From contig CAMTIM010000027.1 in NCBI GenBank assembly GCA_947072565.1, positions 39,368 to 103,367 on the forward strand: 64,000 nucleotides of DNA, given 5' to 3'. The DNA is from an uncultured Peptostreptococcaceae bacterium. Lineage in GTDB: Bacteria > Bacillota > Clostridia > Peptostreptococcales > Peptostreptococcaceae. A program made the translations under genes and the position numbers. The notes beneath the pieces are model-generated. The model worked only from the letters and a program-made list of their open reading frames with translations. It had not been told where the DNA came from and ran no database searches. Shown here piece after piece: positions 26,005 to 35,212 of the stretch. Each line of letters opens with the position of its first letter. Position 1 is the first letter of the stretch.

Positions 26005-26048
26005 AAAAAAAGATTAGTGGAATTTTAAAATTCTATTAATCTTTTTTT
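26005..26048 (+). terminator. Terminator of the PfkB-family kinase gene
   Basis: AAAAAAAGATTA and GGAATTTT pair with AAAATTC and TAATCTTTTTTT, with two G-T pairs; a very long stem with a T run. Confidence 0.9.
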
Positions 26049-26105
26049 ATTTATTAAAAAAAGTTTGTTTAAAATGTATATCTTTCTTTTTTCTGTACAT
26101 AATTA

Positions 26106-26195
26106 AGATATAGGAGATATTTACTCCCCCAAATAATAAATATCTCCTATATCTCCCCCAATGAGCATCTATAACGGAAATAGATGCTTTTTTTT
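26106..26195 (+). ncRNA. Candidate small RNA: C-rich double hairpin ending in a terminator
   Basis: AGATATAGGAGATATTTA (26106-26123) is perfectly complementary to TAAATATCTCCTATATCT (26137-26154). CTCCCCCAA occurs in the loop and again just after the stem, followed by a terminator stem AGCATCTAT/ATAGATGCT with eight Ts (26164-26195). C-rich unpaired motifs followed by a terminator are usual in small RNAs that block G-rich ribosome binding sites. I could not find a convincing promoter, so this could also be a double terminator. Confidence 0.35.
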
Positions 26196-26218
26196 TATCT
26201 AAATACTTAAAATTCAAA

Positions 26219-26262
26219 AAGGTATGCAATTTGTAGTTAAGAAACCACATATTGCATACCTT
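26219..26262 (-). terminator. Terminator of the aminopeptidase gene
   Basis: AAGGTATGCAAT (26219-26230) mirrors ATTGCATACCTT (26251-26262); on the minus strand it is followed by TTTTT. Confidence 0.85.
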
Positions 26263-26287
26263 AAATTTTAAATATTAAAATATTAAA

Positions 26288-27517
26288 TTAGAAAGCCCAG
26301 TTTCCATCTTTAAAGATTTGAATTTCTTCTCCAGAATAAGTTTCTCCAACTATATTCATGTCGTTAGAACCAATCATAAAGTCAACATGAGTTAAACTTT
26401 GGTTTACTCCACGGTTGTCACAATCTTCATCTTTTATTTCAGCTCCATTTTTGATACATGTTCTGTATGCAGCACCAATAGCAAAATGGCAAGATGCATT
26501 TTCATCAAATAAAGTATTAAAGAATACTATATTTGTATCAGATATAGGTGATTTGAAAGGTACTAAAGCAACCTCACCTAAGTAATGAGAACCTTCATCT
26601 GTATCTATAAGTTTTCCTAAAGTTTCAGCACCTTCTTTAGCAGTAAAGTCTACTATTTTTCCATCTTTAAAAGTTAAAGAGAAATCGTCTATAACGTTTC
26701 CACCATAAACAAGAGGCTTAGTACTATGAACGATACCGTTTACCTTAAACTTATGAGGCATAGAGAAAACTTCTTCTGTTGGCATATTTGCATTAAACTC
26801 AATTCCGTTAGGGTCTTTAGAAGATCCACTTAACCAAGCATGTCCTTCTGGTAAATCCATAGTAATATCAGTTTTTGATGATTTGAATTTTAAAGTTTTA
26901 AAGTTCTTGTCATTTAAGAAGTTCATTCTTAATTTTAAGTCAGCATTATGGTTTTTCCAAGCTTCTATTGGATCTTGTCCAGAAACTCTTGTACATTTAA
27001 ATATTGCTTCCCATAGTTTATCTACAGACTCGCTACTAGATGCGTCAGGGAATACTTTTTTAGCCCATGCTTCAGTTGGAACAGATACTATACTCCATTT
27101 ACATTTATCAGATAATGTGTAAGTTCTCCATTCTTTTAAAGCTACAGCAGAAGCTTTTTGGAAATTAGCAACTCTCTGAGGATCTACATTTTTTAATAAA
27201 TCAGGATCTTGAGCATATATAGTTAAGAAAGCTCCACCTTCTTTTGCTATATCAACATATTGATCTGAAGTCCATTTTGGGAATTCGTTAAATGATTCTT
27301 CTGGTGCATTTAAGTACTTTAATAAAGTAGATTGCTCATCTGACCACTCTATATGTACGTTTTTAGCTCCACATTTGTAAGCGTGTACTAAAACTTTTCT
27401 TGCAAAAGCAGCACACTCTATTGGTGATCTTACAAGTAAAGTTTGATCAGGTTGTATATTAACACCAACTTTAACTGCAAGTTCTGCGTATTTATCTAAA
27501 TTTCTTTCAAATTCCAT
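26288..27517 (-). CDS. M29-family aminopeptidase (AmpS/PepS type)
   Basis: A cytosolic metallopeptidase of 409 residues that removes N-terminal amino acids from peptides. The N-terminal part (YAELAVKVGVNIQPDQTLLVRSPIECAAFAR) and the metal-binding C-terminal part match the family: the Glu in NANMPTEEVFSMPHK, DTDEGSHYLGEVALVP, and ENASCHFAIGAAY with its His, then SLTHVDFMIGS. Length is typical. ATG 27517 follows AGGAGG. It has its own promoter and terminator, so it is a single-gene unit. Confidence 0.93.
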   Translation of the reverse strand: MEFERNLDKYAELAVKVGVNIQPDQTLLVRSPIECAAFARKVLVHAYKCGAKNVHIEWSDEQSTLLKYLNAPEESFNEFPKWTSDQYVDIAKEGGAFLTIYAQDPDLLKNVDPQRVANFQKASAVALKEWRTYTLSDKCKWSIVSVPTEAWAKKVFPDASSSESVDKLWEAIFKCTRVSGQDPIEAWKNHNADLKLRMNFLNDKNFKTLKFKSSKTDITMDLPEGHAWLSGSSKDPNGIEFNANMPTEEVFSMPHKFKVNGIVHSTKPLVYGGNVIDDFSLTFKDGKIVDFTAKEGAETLGKLIDTDEGSHYLGEVALVPFKSPISDTNIVFFNTLFDENASCHFAIGAAYRTCIKNGAEIKDEDCDNRGVNQSLTHVDFMIGSNDMNIVGETYSGEEIQIFKDGNWAF

Positions 27518-27851
27518 AAATATTACCTCCTAATTTTAGCTAATTTTAACTCTAGATATATTTTAATATATAATTGGAATTAAAAATAGCCAAAAAAATA
27601 AAATTTATAATAAATTTATAATAATATATATATTTTTATAGTAAAACTGTACAAAAAAATTGAAAAAAACTTATAATATAATATATAGATTTTATTAAAT
27701 TATTAATTAAGTAAATTACTATTTAAACACATAATAAATAAATAGTTTTGCATATGAATTTAATTTTAAATAAGTATAATTATAGGGAATTAATTATGTT
27801 TGATAGTTTAAATTTTTTAACATACAAATGCAATTAAGTAGGAGGACGTAG
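27518..27851. other. 334-bp divergent intergenic region
   Basis: Very AT-rich. It contains the aminopeptidase promoter and, for the nitroreductase gene, a TATAAT at 27775-27780 without a good -35. I see no gene, palindrome or repeat beyond base-composition noise. Confidence 0.5.
27565..27593 (-). promoter_or_regulatory. Promoter of the aminopeptidase gene
   Basis: On the minus strand, TTGGCT (27593-27588), a 17-base spacer and TATATT (27570-27565). Confidence 0.65.
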
Positions 27852-28706
27852 ATGGAGTTATACGACGCTATTTTTTATAGAAGAACTATAAGAAATTATT
27901 CAAATAAAAATATAAATGAGCCTTTGATGAAAGAAGTAAAAAAAATATGTAGCGAAATAACTTATTTAAATAAGGATTTAAAAATTACAGCTCATGTTAT
28001 AGAACGAGGTCATTTAATTCATTTTTTAATGGGAAAAGAATGTAAGGTAAAAGCGCCACATTATATAGTGGTAAGTTGTAATAAGGGTGAAGATTATCTT
28101 CAAAATATAGGGTTTGCAATTGAAAAAATAGTATTACAATTAACTACTTTAGGACTTGGAACATGTTGGTTAGAATGTGATATAAAAAGAGAAGACATAG
28201 AAGAGTTTGTATATTATGAAGATGAAGAAAGAGTATATGGAAGATTGCATGAAAAAAAAGTATTATGTGAAGACGAAGAGATAGAAGAAGAAATTGAAGA
28301 TGAAGACGAAATTGAAAAACCGTGTATGGCTATAGCTTTTGGATACGCTGAAAAAGAAGAAAAGTTGTTTGAATTAACGGATGCTCATAGAAGAAGAAAA
28401 AGGATAAAACATATATCTAAAAAAATGGATAGAAAATGGATAAAAGTTCTTAATTCAGTTACAGTAGCTCCATCTATAAAAAATTCTCAGCCATGGATGT
28501 TCTATAATTATAAAAATAGAATAGATGTATATGAAGAAAAACCAAAAAAAGGTTTAGAGGATATGAGTAAGGTAAGTATGGGAATTGCATTAAGACATTT
28601 TGATATGGCTTGTAAAAAGTATGATATTGATGTTGAATATCAAAAAAGCGATGCCAAAAAAAGATTAGGGAAAAATTATTATATTAGTATATTAGAAAAA
28701 ATATAA
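27852..28706 (+). CDS. Nitroreductase-family protein (TM1586 type)
   Basis: A protein of 284 residues of the FMN-binding nitroreductase fold. The N-terminal RRTIRNYSNKNINEPLMKEV is the usual opening motif, AIEKIVLQLTTLGLGTCWLE is the helix near the flavin, and SVTVAPSIKNSQPWMFY marks the second half. This tandem arrangement is typical of the TM1586 nitroreductase group. An acidic insertion (EDEEIEEEIEDEDEIEK, about 140-157) separates the halves. No substrate is known for the group. ATG 27852 follows GGAGG. Confidence 0.8.
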   Translation: MELYDAIFYRRTIRNYSNKNINEPLMKEVKKICSEITYLNKDLKITAHVIERGHLIHFLMGKECKVKAPHYIVVSCNKGEDYLQNIGFAIEKIVLQLTTLGLGTCWLECDIKREDIEEFVYYEDEERVYGRLHEKKVLCEDEEIEEEIEDEDEIEKPCMAIAFGYAEKEEKLFELTDAHRRRKRIKHISKKMDRKWIKVLNSVTVAPSIKNSQPWMFYNYKNRIDVYEEKPKKGLEDMSKVSMGIALRHFDMACKKYDIDVEYQKSDAKKRLGKNYYISILEKI

Positions 28707-28728
28707 TAAATAATAATAAAAAGAATAG

Positions 28729-28757
28729 TTGACATCAAAAGTAATAAATGTAATAAT
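28729..28757 (+). promoter_or_regulatory. Promoter of the pyr operon
   Basis: A perfect TTGACA (28729-28734), a 17-base spacer and AATAAT (28752-28757) preceded by an extended TGT. Confidence 0.7.
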
Positions 28758-28824
28758 TGTAAACAAGATAAAGCTTTAAATTATCACAGAGAGGGTATGA
28801 AGCTATTAAACTAAAAATAAAATT

Positions 28825-28921
28825 CCTTAAAATAGTCCAGAGAGGCTAAAAAGGTTAAATATAAAATGATTATCTAAATTTGTATTTATAACCTCTAGCT
28901 ATCTTAGTTAGGGGTTTTTTT
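28825..28921 (+). promoter_or_regulatory. First PyrR-dependent attenuator
   Basis: The PyrR binding loop AGTCCAGAGAGGCT (28834-28847) lies in a stem closed by CCTT/AAGG. A terminator follows: AACCTCTAGCT (28890-28900) with AGTTAGGGGTT (28906-28916) and a T run. AGAGG and GGTT of the binding region can instead pair with AACCTCT, forming the antiterminator. With UMP bound, PyrR would hold the binding loop and favour termination. Confidence 0.88.
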
Positions 28922-28951
28922 AATAAAAAAATAAAAATAAAAATAAATAAA

Positions 28952-29062
28952 GTCTTTTAAACTAGTCCAGAGAGGCTGGGAAAGATATCTCATAGCTTAA
29001 AACGTATAAAAGCTATGTATAGATAAAAATCCTTACACCTCTATTTGGTGTAAGGATTTTTT
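28952..29062 (+). promoter_or_regulatory. Second PyrR-dependent attenuator
   Basis: An identical AGTCCAGAGAGGCT (28964-28977) sits in a stem closed by TCTTT/AAAGA. A spacer hairpin CATAGCTT/AAGCTATG (28991-29017) comes next, then the terminator AAAAATCCTTACACC with GGTGTAAGGATTTTTT (29025-29062). It lies 31 bases before pyrF. Confidence 0.88.
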
Positions 29063-29092
29063 ATTGGGCTTTATTAAAAAGGAGAATTCAAT

Positions 29093-29809
29093 ATGATAAA
29101 AGGAAAAGAAAAATTAATTGTTGCAATTGATACTAATGAATTTGATAAAGCTAAAGAGTTAATAGACAAATTAGAAGACAGTGTAGATATATTTAAAGTT
29201 GGTCTAGAACAATATGTTTCAACTAGAGGTAAAACAGTAGATTATTTAAAAGAAAAAGGTAAAAAAATATTCTTAGATCTTAAATTCCACGATATACCAA
29301 ACACAATGGAAAGTGCAGTAAGAGCAGCAGTAAGAGATAATGTATGGTTAATGACAATACATGTATCTGACATGGAAGGTATGAGAAGATGTGCATTGGC
29401 TGCAAAAGAAGAAGCAGCAAAGCTAGATATAGAAAAACCATTAATAGTAGGAGTTACAGTTTTAACTTCATTAAGTAATCAAGATTTAGCTGATATAGGT
29501 TGTAATCTAAACACAGAAGAATTAGCTATAAAAAGAGCTAAGTTAGCCAAAGAATCAGGAATAGATGGAGTTGTTTGTTCAGCTCAAGAAGTTCATAAAA
29601 TAGTAGAAGCATGTGGAAATGACTTTATAACGGTATGTCCAGGAATAAGACCAGCTACATCAGAAGTAGGAGATCAAAAAAGAGTTGTTACTCCAGCTGA
29701 TGCAATAAAAAGAGGTGCTCACTACTTAGTAGTTGGAAGACCTATAACTCAAGCTCAAAATCCAAATGAATCAGCAACTAGTATAGTAGCTGAAATAGAG
29801 AATGCTTAG
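29093..29809 (+). CDS. pyrF: Orotidine 5'-phosphate decarboxylase
   Basis: An enzyme of 238 residues that decarboxylates OMP to UMP. The catalytic Asp62-x-Lys64-x-x-Asp67 array is in LDLKFHDIPNT. The C-terminal phosphate-binding motifs VCPGIRP and YLVVGRPITQAQNP are intact. It is a type 1 enzyme. ATG 29093 follows AAGGAG. It is the first gene of pyrF-carA-carB, with carA starting 12 bases after its stop. Two PyrR attenuators precede it, so expression should fall when UMP is plentiful. Confidence 0.96.
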   Translation: MIKGKEKLIVAIDTNEFDKAKELIDKLEDSVDIFKVGLEQYVSTRGKTVDYLKEKGKKIFLDLKFHDIPNTMESAVRAAVRDNVWLMTIHVSDMEGMRRCALAAKEEAAKLDIEKPLIVGVTVLTSLSNQDLADIGCNLNTEELAIKRAKLAKESGIDGVVCSAQEVHKIVEACGNDFITVCPGIRPATSEVGDQKRVVTPADAIKRGAHYLVVGRPITQAQNPNESATSIVAEIENA

Positions 29810-29821
29810 GAGGTAAGGTAT

Positions 29822-30868
29822 ATGAAGGGGAAATTAATATTACAAGACGGAACAATATTTGAAGGAAATGCTTTTGGATACTTAAAAGACAGCATAGGTG
29901 AAGTAGTATTTAATACTTCGATGATAGGATATGGAGAAGTACTAACTGATCCATCGTACTATGGTCAAATAGTAACAATGACTTACCCTCTTATAGGAAA
30001 CTATGGAATAAACCTAGAAGATGTAGAATCAAAAGGAGTTCATGTAAAAGGATTTATAGTAAGAGAAAAAAGTGATAATCCAAATAACTTTAGATGTGAA
30101 ATGGATTTAGACACATACTTAAAACAAAATAAAGTTATAGGACTTGAAGGTATAGACACAAGAGCTTTAACTAAAATATTAAGAAATAATGGAACTATGA
30201 AAGGCATAATAACTTTAGAAAGTGCTTCATTAGAAGATGTTGCTGCTAAATTAGATAGTTTCTCAAATACAACAGCTGTAAAAACAGTAACTAGAAAAGA
30301 AGTAGAACATATAAATGGAGATGGGCCTAAAGTGGCAGTTATGGACTTTGGAGTTAAGCAAAATATATTAAGATCATTTGCAAAACGTGGGTGTGATATA
30401 ACTGTATTCCCGGCAAATACTAAGCCAGAAGACGTTTTATCAATAAACCCAGATTTAATATTCTTATCTAACGGACCTGGAGATCCAGAAGATTTAGAAG
30501 ATGTGATAGAAAATATAAAAGAATTAGTTGGAAAAAAACCTATAGTTGGAATTTGTTTAGGACATCAACTTTTAGCACTAGCTTTAGGTGGTCAAACATC
30601 TAAGTTAAAGTTTGGACATAGAGGTGGGAATCATCCAGTTAAGGATTTAGAACAAAATAAAGTATTTATAACATCTCAAAATCATGGATACTATGTTTCA
30701 CAAATGCCAGAAAACATGAAAGTAACTCATGTGAATTTAAATGATAATACTGTAGAAGGAATGAGACATACACAGTTACCTATATACAGTGTTCAATATC
30801 ATCCAGAAGCTTGTCCAGGACCACAAGACAATGATTACATATTTGATAAGTTTTTAGAATTAGTATAA
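29822..30868 (+). CDS. carA: Carbamoyl phosphate synthase small (glutaminase) subunit
   Basis: A protein of 348 residues that hydrolyses glutamine and passes ammonia to CarB. The N-terminal CPSase domain (KGKLILQDGTIFEGNAFG on) is followed by a class I amidotransferase domain from about 170, with the nucleophile Cys in VGICLGHQLLALALGG and the His-Glu pair in QYHPEACPGP. Its place after pyrF behind PyrR attenuators marks it as the pyrimidine enzyme (pyrAA in B. subtilis terms). ATG 29822 follows AGGAGG. Confidence 0.96.
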   Translation: MKGKLILQDGTIFEGNAFGYLKDSIGEVVFNTSMIGYGEVLTDPSYYGQIVTMTYPLIGNYGINLEDVESKGVHVKGFIVREKSDNPNNFRCEMDLDTYLKQNKVIGLEGIDTRALTKILRNNGTMKGIITLESASLEDVAAKLDSFSNTTAVKTVTRKEVEHINGDGPKVAVMDFGVKQNILRSFAKRGCDITVFPANTKPEDVLSINPDLIFLSNGPGDPEDLEDVIENIKELVGKKPIVGICLGHQLLALALGGQTSKLKFGHRGGNHPVKDLEQNKVFITSQNHGYYVSQMPENMKVTHVNLNDNTVEGMRHTQLPIYSVQYHPEACPGPQDNDYIFDKFLELV

Positions 30869-30900
30869 ATCATAAATCGTTTAGATAAGGAGAAAAAATT

Positions 30901-33900
30901 ATGCCTAAAATAGATAGTATAAAAAAGACGTTAGTATTAGGTTCGGGACCTATAATAATAGGGCAAGCAGCAGAATTTGATTATTCAGGAACACAAGCTT
31001 GCCAAGCTTTAAAAGAAGAGGGAATAGAAGTTGTATTAATAAACAGTAACCCAGCTACAATCATGACGGATAGAGAAGTAGCGGATAAAATATATATAGA
31101 ACCATTAACAATAGAATTTATAGAAAAGATAATAGAAAAAGAAAGACCAGATAGTTTACTTGCAGGGATGGGTGGACAAACAGGACTTAACTTAGCTGTT
31201 GAACTACATGATGCAGGAATATTAGAAAAGTATAATGTAAAAGTAATAGGTACTTCTATAGAATCTATAAAAAAAGGTGAAGATAGAGATACTTTTAGAG
31301 ATGTAATGAGAGAAATAAACCAACCAGTTGTAATAAGTGATATAGTAACAGACTTAGAAAGTGGATTAAAATTTGCAGATGAAATAGGATATCCAGTAGT
31401 TGTAAGACCAGCTTATACATTAGGTGGAACTGGTGGAGGTATAGCTGAAAGCGTAGAAGAGCTAACAGAAATACTAACACAAGGATTACAATTAAGTCCA
31501 GTTAAGCAAGTATTACTTGAAAAAAGTATAAAAGGTTGGAAAGAAATAGAATATGAAGTAATGAGAGATGGTAATGGAAACTGTATAACTGTATGTAATA
31601 TGGAAAATATAGATCCTGTTGGAGTTCATACTGGAGATAGTATAGTAGTAGCCCCTAGCCAAACTTTAAGCGATAAAGAGTACCAAATGCTTAGAACTGC
31701 ATCAATAGATATAATAAATGCAATCGAAGTTAAAGGTGGATGTAATGTACAAATAGCATTAAATCCTCATAGTTTAGAATATGCAATAATAGAAATAAAT
31801 CCAAGGGTTTCAAGATCATCTGCTCTAGCATCAAAAGCTACGGGTTACCCAATAGCAAAAGTTGGAGCAAAAATAGCACTAGGATATACACTAGATGAAA
31901 TACAAAATGCTGTAACAAAGAAAACTTATGCATGTTTTGAGCCAACACTAGATTATGTAGTAGTAAAGATACCAAAGTGGCCATTTGATAAGTTTAAACA
32001 AGCAAATAGAAAACTAGGAACAAAGATGATGGCAACAGGGGAGATAATGAGTATAGGAAGCAACTTTGAAGCAGCTCTACTTAAAGGTATAAGATCTCTT
32101 GAAATAGGAAAATACTCTTTAGTTCATGCAGAGTCTGAAGAAAAGAGCATAGAGTTATTAAAGAAAAGTGTAGTAGTACCTGATGATGAGAGATTATTTG
32201 ATTTAGCTGAAATGATAAGAAGAGGCTATAAATTAGAAATGATAGAACAAATCACTGGAGTAGATAAGTGGTTTATAAATAAATTTAAATGGATAGTAGA
32301 ACAAGAAGAAAAATTAAAAGAGATGATGATAGAAGATTTAAATAAAGAGTACCTACTACAGTTAAAGAAAAAAGGATTCTCTGATAAAGGTATAGCTGAT
32401 TTAATGAAGATAAGTCCAGAAAGACTATGTGAATTAAGAAAGTTATACAATATAAAGCCATCATACAAAATGGTTGATACTTGTGGAGGAGAGTTTGATG
32501 CACTGTCTCCATACTACTATTCTACATATGAGCAATATGATGAAGTAGAAATAAGTGACAAGAAAAAAGTTATAGTTTTAGGATCTGGTCCAATAAGAAT
32601 AGGTCAAGGTATAGAATTTGATTATTGTTCAGTTCACTGTGTAAAATCACTAAGAAAAATGGGAATAGAAACTATAATAGTTAATAATAACCCAGAAACA
32701 GTAAGTACAGATTTTGATACATCTGATAAATTATACTTTGAGCCATTGACTGAAGAAGAAGTCTTAAATATTATAGAAAAAGAAAATCCAGATGGAGTTA
32801 TACTTCAATTTGGAGGTCAAACTGCAATAAAATTAGCTAAGTTCTTAGATGAAAAGAAAATAAAGATATTAGGAACGGATTTTAAGGATATAGATGCAGC
32901 AGAAGACAGAGAAAAATTTGAAGAACTATTAGAAAAACTAGACATAAATAGACCAAAGGGAAAAGCTATATGGTCAGTAGAAGAAGGTATTGAAGAAGCT
33001 AAAAAATTAGGTTATCCAGTATTAGTTAGACCATCTTATGTACTTGGTGGTCAAGGTATGGAAATAACTTATGACGAAAATAAATTAGCTAGATATTTAG
33101 AAAATGCATTTAAAAGAGACAATAAAAACCCAGTTCTTATAGATATGTATTTAGTAGGTAGAGAAATAGAAGTAGATGCAATATGTGATGGAGATGATAT
33201 ATTAATACCAGGGATAATGGAACACTTAGAAAGAGCAGGAGTTCACTCAGGGGATAGTATAACAATGTATCCAAGTCAAAATATAAGTGATGAAATAAAA
33301 TCTAAAATATTAGATTATACTAAAAAAATAGCATTAGATTTAAATGTACTTGGAATGGTAAATATACAGTTTATAGAATTTAAAAATGAGCTATATATAA
33401 TAGAAGTTAATCCAAGAGCAAGTAGAACTGTACCATATATAAGTAAAGTAAGTAATGTACCTATAATAGACTTAGCTACTAGATGTATGTTAGGTTCTAA
33501 ATTAAAAGACTTAGGATATGGAACTGGTGTATATAAAGAGCCTAAATTAGTATCAGTAAAAGTACCAGTGTTCTCTATGTCAAAACTTGCTAAAGTAGAT
33601 ATAAGCTTAGGGCCAGAAATGAAATCTACTGGAGAGGTATTAGGTATAGGTGAAAATCTAGAAGAAGCACTATGTAAAGGATTTATAGGTGCAGGAAAAA
33701 CTATGTCTGATAAAAGAGGTGTAGTATTAGCTACTATAAATAACTATGATAAAGAAGAATTTATAGAAATAGCAAAAGATATGAATGAATTAGGATATAC
33801 GTTCTTAGCTACACAAGGAACAGCAAATACTCTAAGAGAAAATGGAATAAAAGCCGATATAGTTAATAGAGTAGAAGAGTCTAGACCTAATATATTAGAT

Positions 33901-34110
33901 GCTATAAGAAATAAAGAAGTAGATATAGTAATAAATACAGCTACTAAAGGTAATGATTCTACAAGAGATGGGTTTAAAATAAGAAGAACAGCAACAGAGT
34001 TCTCAACTGAAATAATGACATCATTAGATACATTAAGAGCTTTAGTAGGTGTAAAAAAGAAAAAAATAATAAATGCTAGATTAGATGTATATAATATAGC
34101 TGAATTATAA
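30901..34110 (+). CDS. carB: Carbamoyl phosphate synthase large subunit
   Basis: A protein of 1,069 residues, the normal length. Two homologous ATP-grasp halves begin with [21 protein letters not shown] (about 10) and [20 protein letters not shown] (about 556). Each has the biotin-carboxylase-like ATP site ([14 protein letters not shown] and [14 protein letters not shown]). The first half makes carboxyphosphate and carbamate, the second phosphorylates carbamate. The C-terminal 130 residues are the MGS-like allosteric domain, with a likely nucleotide-binding [18 protein letters not shown] 30901 follows AAGGAG. It ends the pyr operon; pyrB, pyrC, pyrD and pyrE are elsewhere. Confidence 0.97.
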   Translation: MPKIDSIKKTLVLGSGPIIIGQAAEFDYSGTQACQALKEEGIEVVLINSNPATIMTDREVADKIYIEPLTIEFIEKIIEKERPDSLLAGMGGQTGLNLAVELHDAGILEKYNVKVIGTSIESIKKGEDRDTFRDVMREINQPVVISDIVTDLESGLKFADEIGYPVVVRPAYTLGGTGGGIAESVEELTEILTQGLQLSPVKQVLLEKSIKGWKEIEYEVMRDGNGNCITVCNMENIDPVGVHTGDSIVVAPSQTLSDKEYQMLRTASIDIINAIEVKGGCNVQIALNPHSLEYAIIEINPRVSRSSALASKATGYPIAKVGAKIALGYTLDEIQNAVTKKTYACFEPTLDYVVVKIPKWPFDKFKQANRKLGTKMMATGEIMSIGSNFEAALLKGIRSLEIGKYSLVHAESEEKSIELLKKSVVVPDDERLFDLAEMIRRGYKLEMIEQITGVDKWFINKFKWIVEQEEKLKEMMIEDLNKEYLLQLKKKGFSDKGIADLMKISPERLCELRKLYNIKPSYKMVDTCGGEFDALSPYYYSTYEQYDEVEISDKKKVIVLGSGPIRIGQGIEFDYCSVHCVKSLRKMGIETIIVNNNPETVSTDFDTSDKLYFEPLTEEEVLNIIEKENPDGVILQFGGQTAIKLAKFLDEKKIKILGTDFKDIDAAEDREKFEELLEKLDINRPKGKAIWSVEEGIEEAKKLGYPVLVRPSYVLGGQGMEITYDENKLARYLENAFKRDNKNPVLIDMYLVGREIEVDAICDGDDILIPGIMEHLERAGVHSGDSITMYPSQNISDEIKSKILDYTKKIALDLNVLGMVNIQFIEFKNELYIIEVNPRASRTVPYISKVSNVPIIDLATRCMLGSKLKDLGYGTGVYKEPKLVSVKVPVFSMSKLAKVDISLGPEMKSTGEVLGIGENLEEALCKGFIGAGKTMSDKRGVVLATINNYDKEEFIEIAKDMNELGYTFLATQGTANTLRENGIKADIVNRVEESRPNILDAIRNKEVDIVINTATKGNDSTRDGFKIRRTATEFSTEIMTSLDTLRALVGVKKKKIINARLDVYNIAEL

Positions 34111-34115
34111 AAATA

Positions 34116-34154
34116 AAAAGGATAAATTCACGATAACGTGACTTTATCCTTTTG
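34116..34154. terminator. Bidirectional terminator between carB and the RsiV-like gene
   Basis: AAAAGGATAAA and CACG pair with CGTG and TTTATCCTTTT; A and T runs flank both sides. Confidence 0.85.
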
Positions 34155-34155
34155 C

Positions 34156-34869
34156 TTATTTACTTAGTTTTGACTTTCTAACTGGAGGAGAATAAATGTT
34201 TTGAGCATCACAATAAAAACGAGGATTAATATAAGTTTTGAATTTTTCAAATGGAATCAAAAATTTAGGGATACCAAACTCCATAGGTGCGATTTCATCT
34301 AATTCAAAATATATTACTATTCCAGAATCTGTTAGATAAAAAGCTTGATCTTGTGGAATATCTATAAATACATCTTTATAATACCATTCTTGATTTTGAA
34401 GAATTTTATAATTAACATATTCAGTAATAGCTTTTATATAATCTACACCAGGATTGAAAATATTTTTAAGAAAAACAGTATTTCCAGTAAGCAAATCAAC
34501 ATTGTAATTATTTATTTGAGTGTATGAGGCAACAGATTTACCATTAAAGGCCATTAGATTTAGTTTGGTGCTTAATATATGGTTTTTGCTAAAGGTAACG
34601 TTGAAATTTGAAATTACTGTGTAATTAATATTTCGTGGACCTTCATTGTATTCTTTAAGTAATCCATTTTTAAAAGTATAAGCATCAGTTTTTATTGTAC
34701 TATTTATGCTATTAAGTACGTTGGGATTTACATTAAAGTAAGTATTATTAAAATTGTAAAATGATGGATACTGTAAATTGTAATAAAAAAATCCGTCTCT
34801 CTCCATTTCTTCGTTGAATTTTACATGAATTAAATTATAAATACATCCGTCATATCGTCTAAAATTCAT
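34156..34869 (-). CDS. RsiV-like DUF3298 protein without membrane anchor
   Basis: A protein of 237 residues whose second half (GVDYIKAITEYVNYKI, then DQAFYLTDSGIVIYFELDEIAPMEFGIPKFLIPF) is the DUF3298 domain seen also at the end of the RsiV protein at 19331-20179. The first half fits DUF4163. It has no sigma-binding region, signal peptide or membrane helix. It is rich in Asn, Tyr and Phe. DUF3298 in RsiV binds lysozyme; whether this copy binds a glycan hydrolase is a guess. ATG 34869 follows AAGGGGTG. A sigma-K-like promoter lies upstream, so a spore-coat or mother-cell role is possible. Confidence 0.75.
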   Translation of the reverse strand: MNFRRYDGCIYNLIHVKFNEEMERDGFFYYNLQYPSFYNFNNTYFNVNPNVLNSINSTIKTDAYTFKNGLLKEYNEGPRNINYTVISNFNVTFSKNHILSTKLNLMAFNGKSVASYTQINNYNVDLLTGNTVFLKNIFNPGVDYIKAITEYVNYKILQNQEWYYKDVFIDIPQDQAFYLTDSGIVIYFELDEIAPMEFGIPKFLIPFEKFKTYINPRFYCDAQNIYSPPVRKSKLSK

Positions 34870-35212
34870 TATTATTATTCACCCCTTGTTCAAAAAATTA
34901 ATTACAATATAGTATGCTAAATAAAAGAAGATAGTTAAAAACAAAGTACATATATTTATGTTACATAGATTGTATATTAAAGATTGTTGCTATATTCAAT
35001 AAAATATTCTAAGCTAAATTAGTTATTATAGAGTATTTTGAATTTAAGAAATGTTGGATTACTGAAAATCATTAGTTAAAAATATATATCTACAGTACTT
35101 ATTTTACTGTAAAATTAATAGTTATATTGTGTATAATAGTAAAAGAAATACATATATTAGACAATCTAAGTTATAAAAACTTACAAATAGCATAATAAAA
35201 GGGGATATAAGT
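34870..35212. other. 343-bp divergent intergenic region
   Basis: It holds the sigma-K-like promoter on the minus strand and a TATAAT (35132-35137) that probably serves the sigma-54 activator gene, though no good -35 is present. No gene or terminator is seen. Confidence 0.45.
34908..34935 (-). promoter_or_regulatory. Possible sigma-K-type promoter of the RsiV-like gene
   Basis: On the minus strand AC (34935-34934), a 17-base spacer and CATACTATA (34916-34908), which fits CATANNNTA. The consensus is loose in AT-rich DNA, so chance is possible. Confidence 0.3.

Larger units (their letters stand above)
25923..26287. other. 365-bp convergent intergenic region with four hairpins
   Basis: It holds the kinase terminator (26005-26048), an 18-bp perfect inverted repeat (26106-26154), a second terminator-like hairpin (26164-26195) and the minus-strand aminopeptidase terminator (26219-26262). 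Two copies of CTCCCCCAA lie between the stems. This is more structure than two converging genes need. Confidence 0.6.

Noticed and set aside
26047..26250. 67-codon minus-strand reading frame
   Set aside because: It runs through three hairpins, has no ribosome binding site and shows no protein-like composition.
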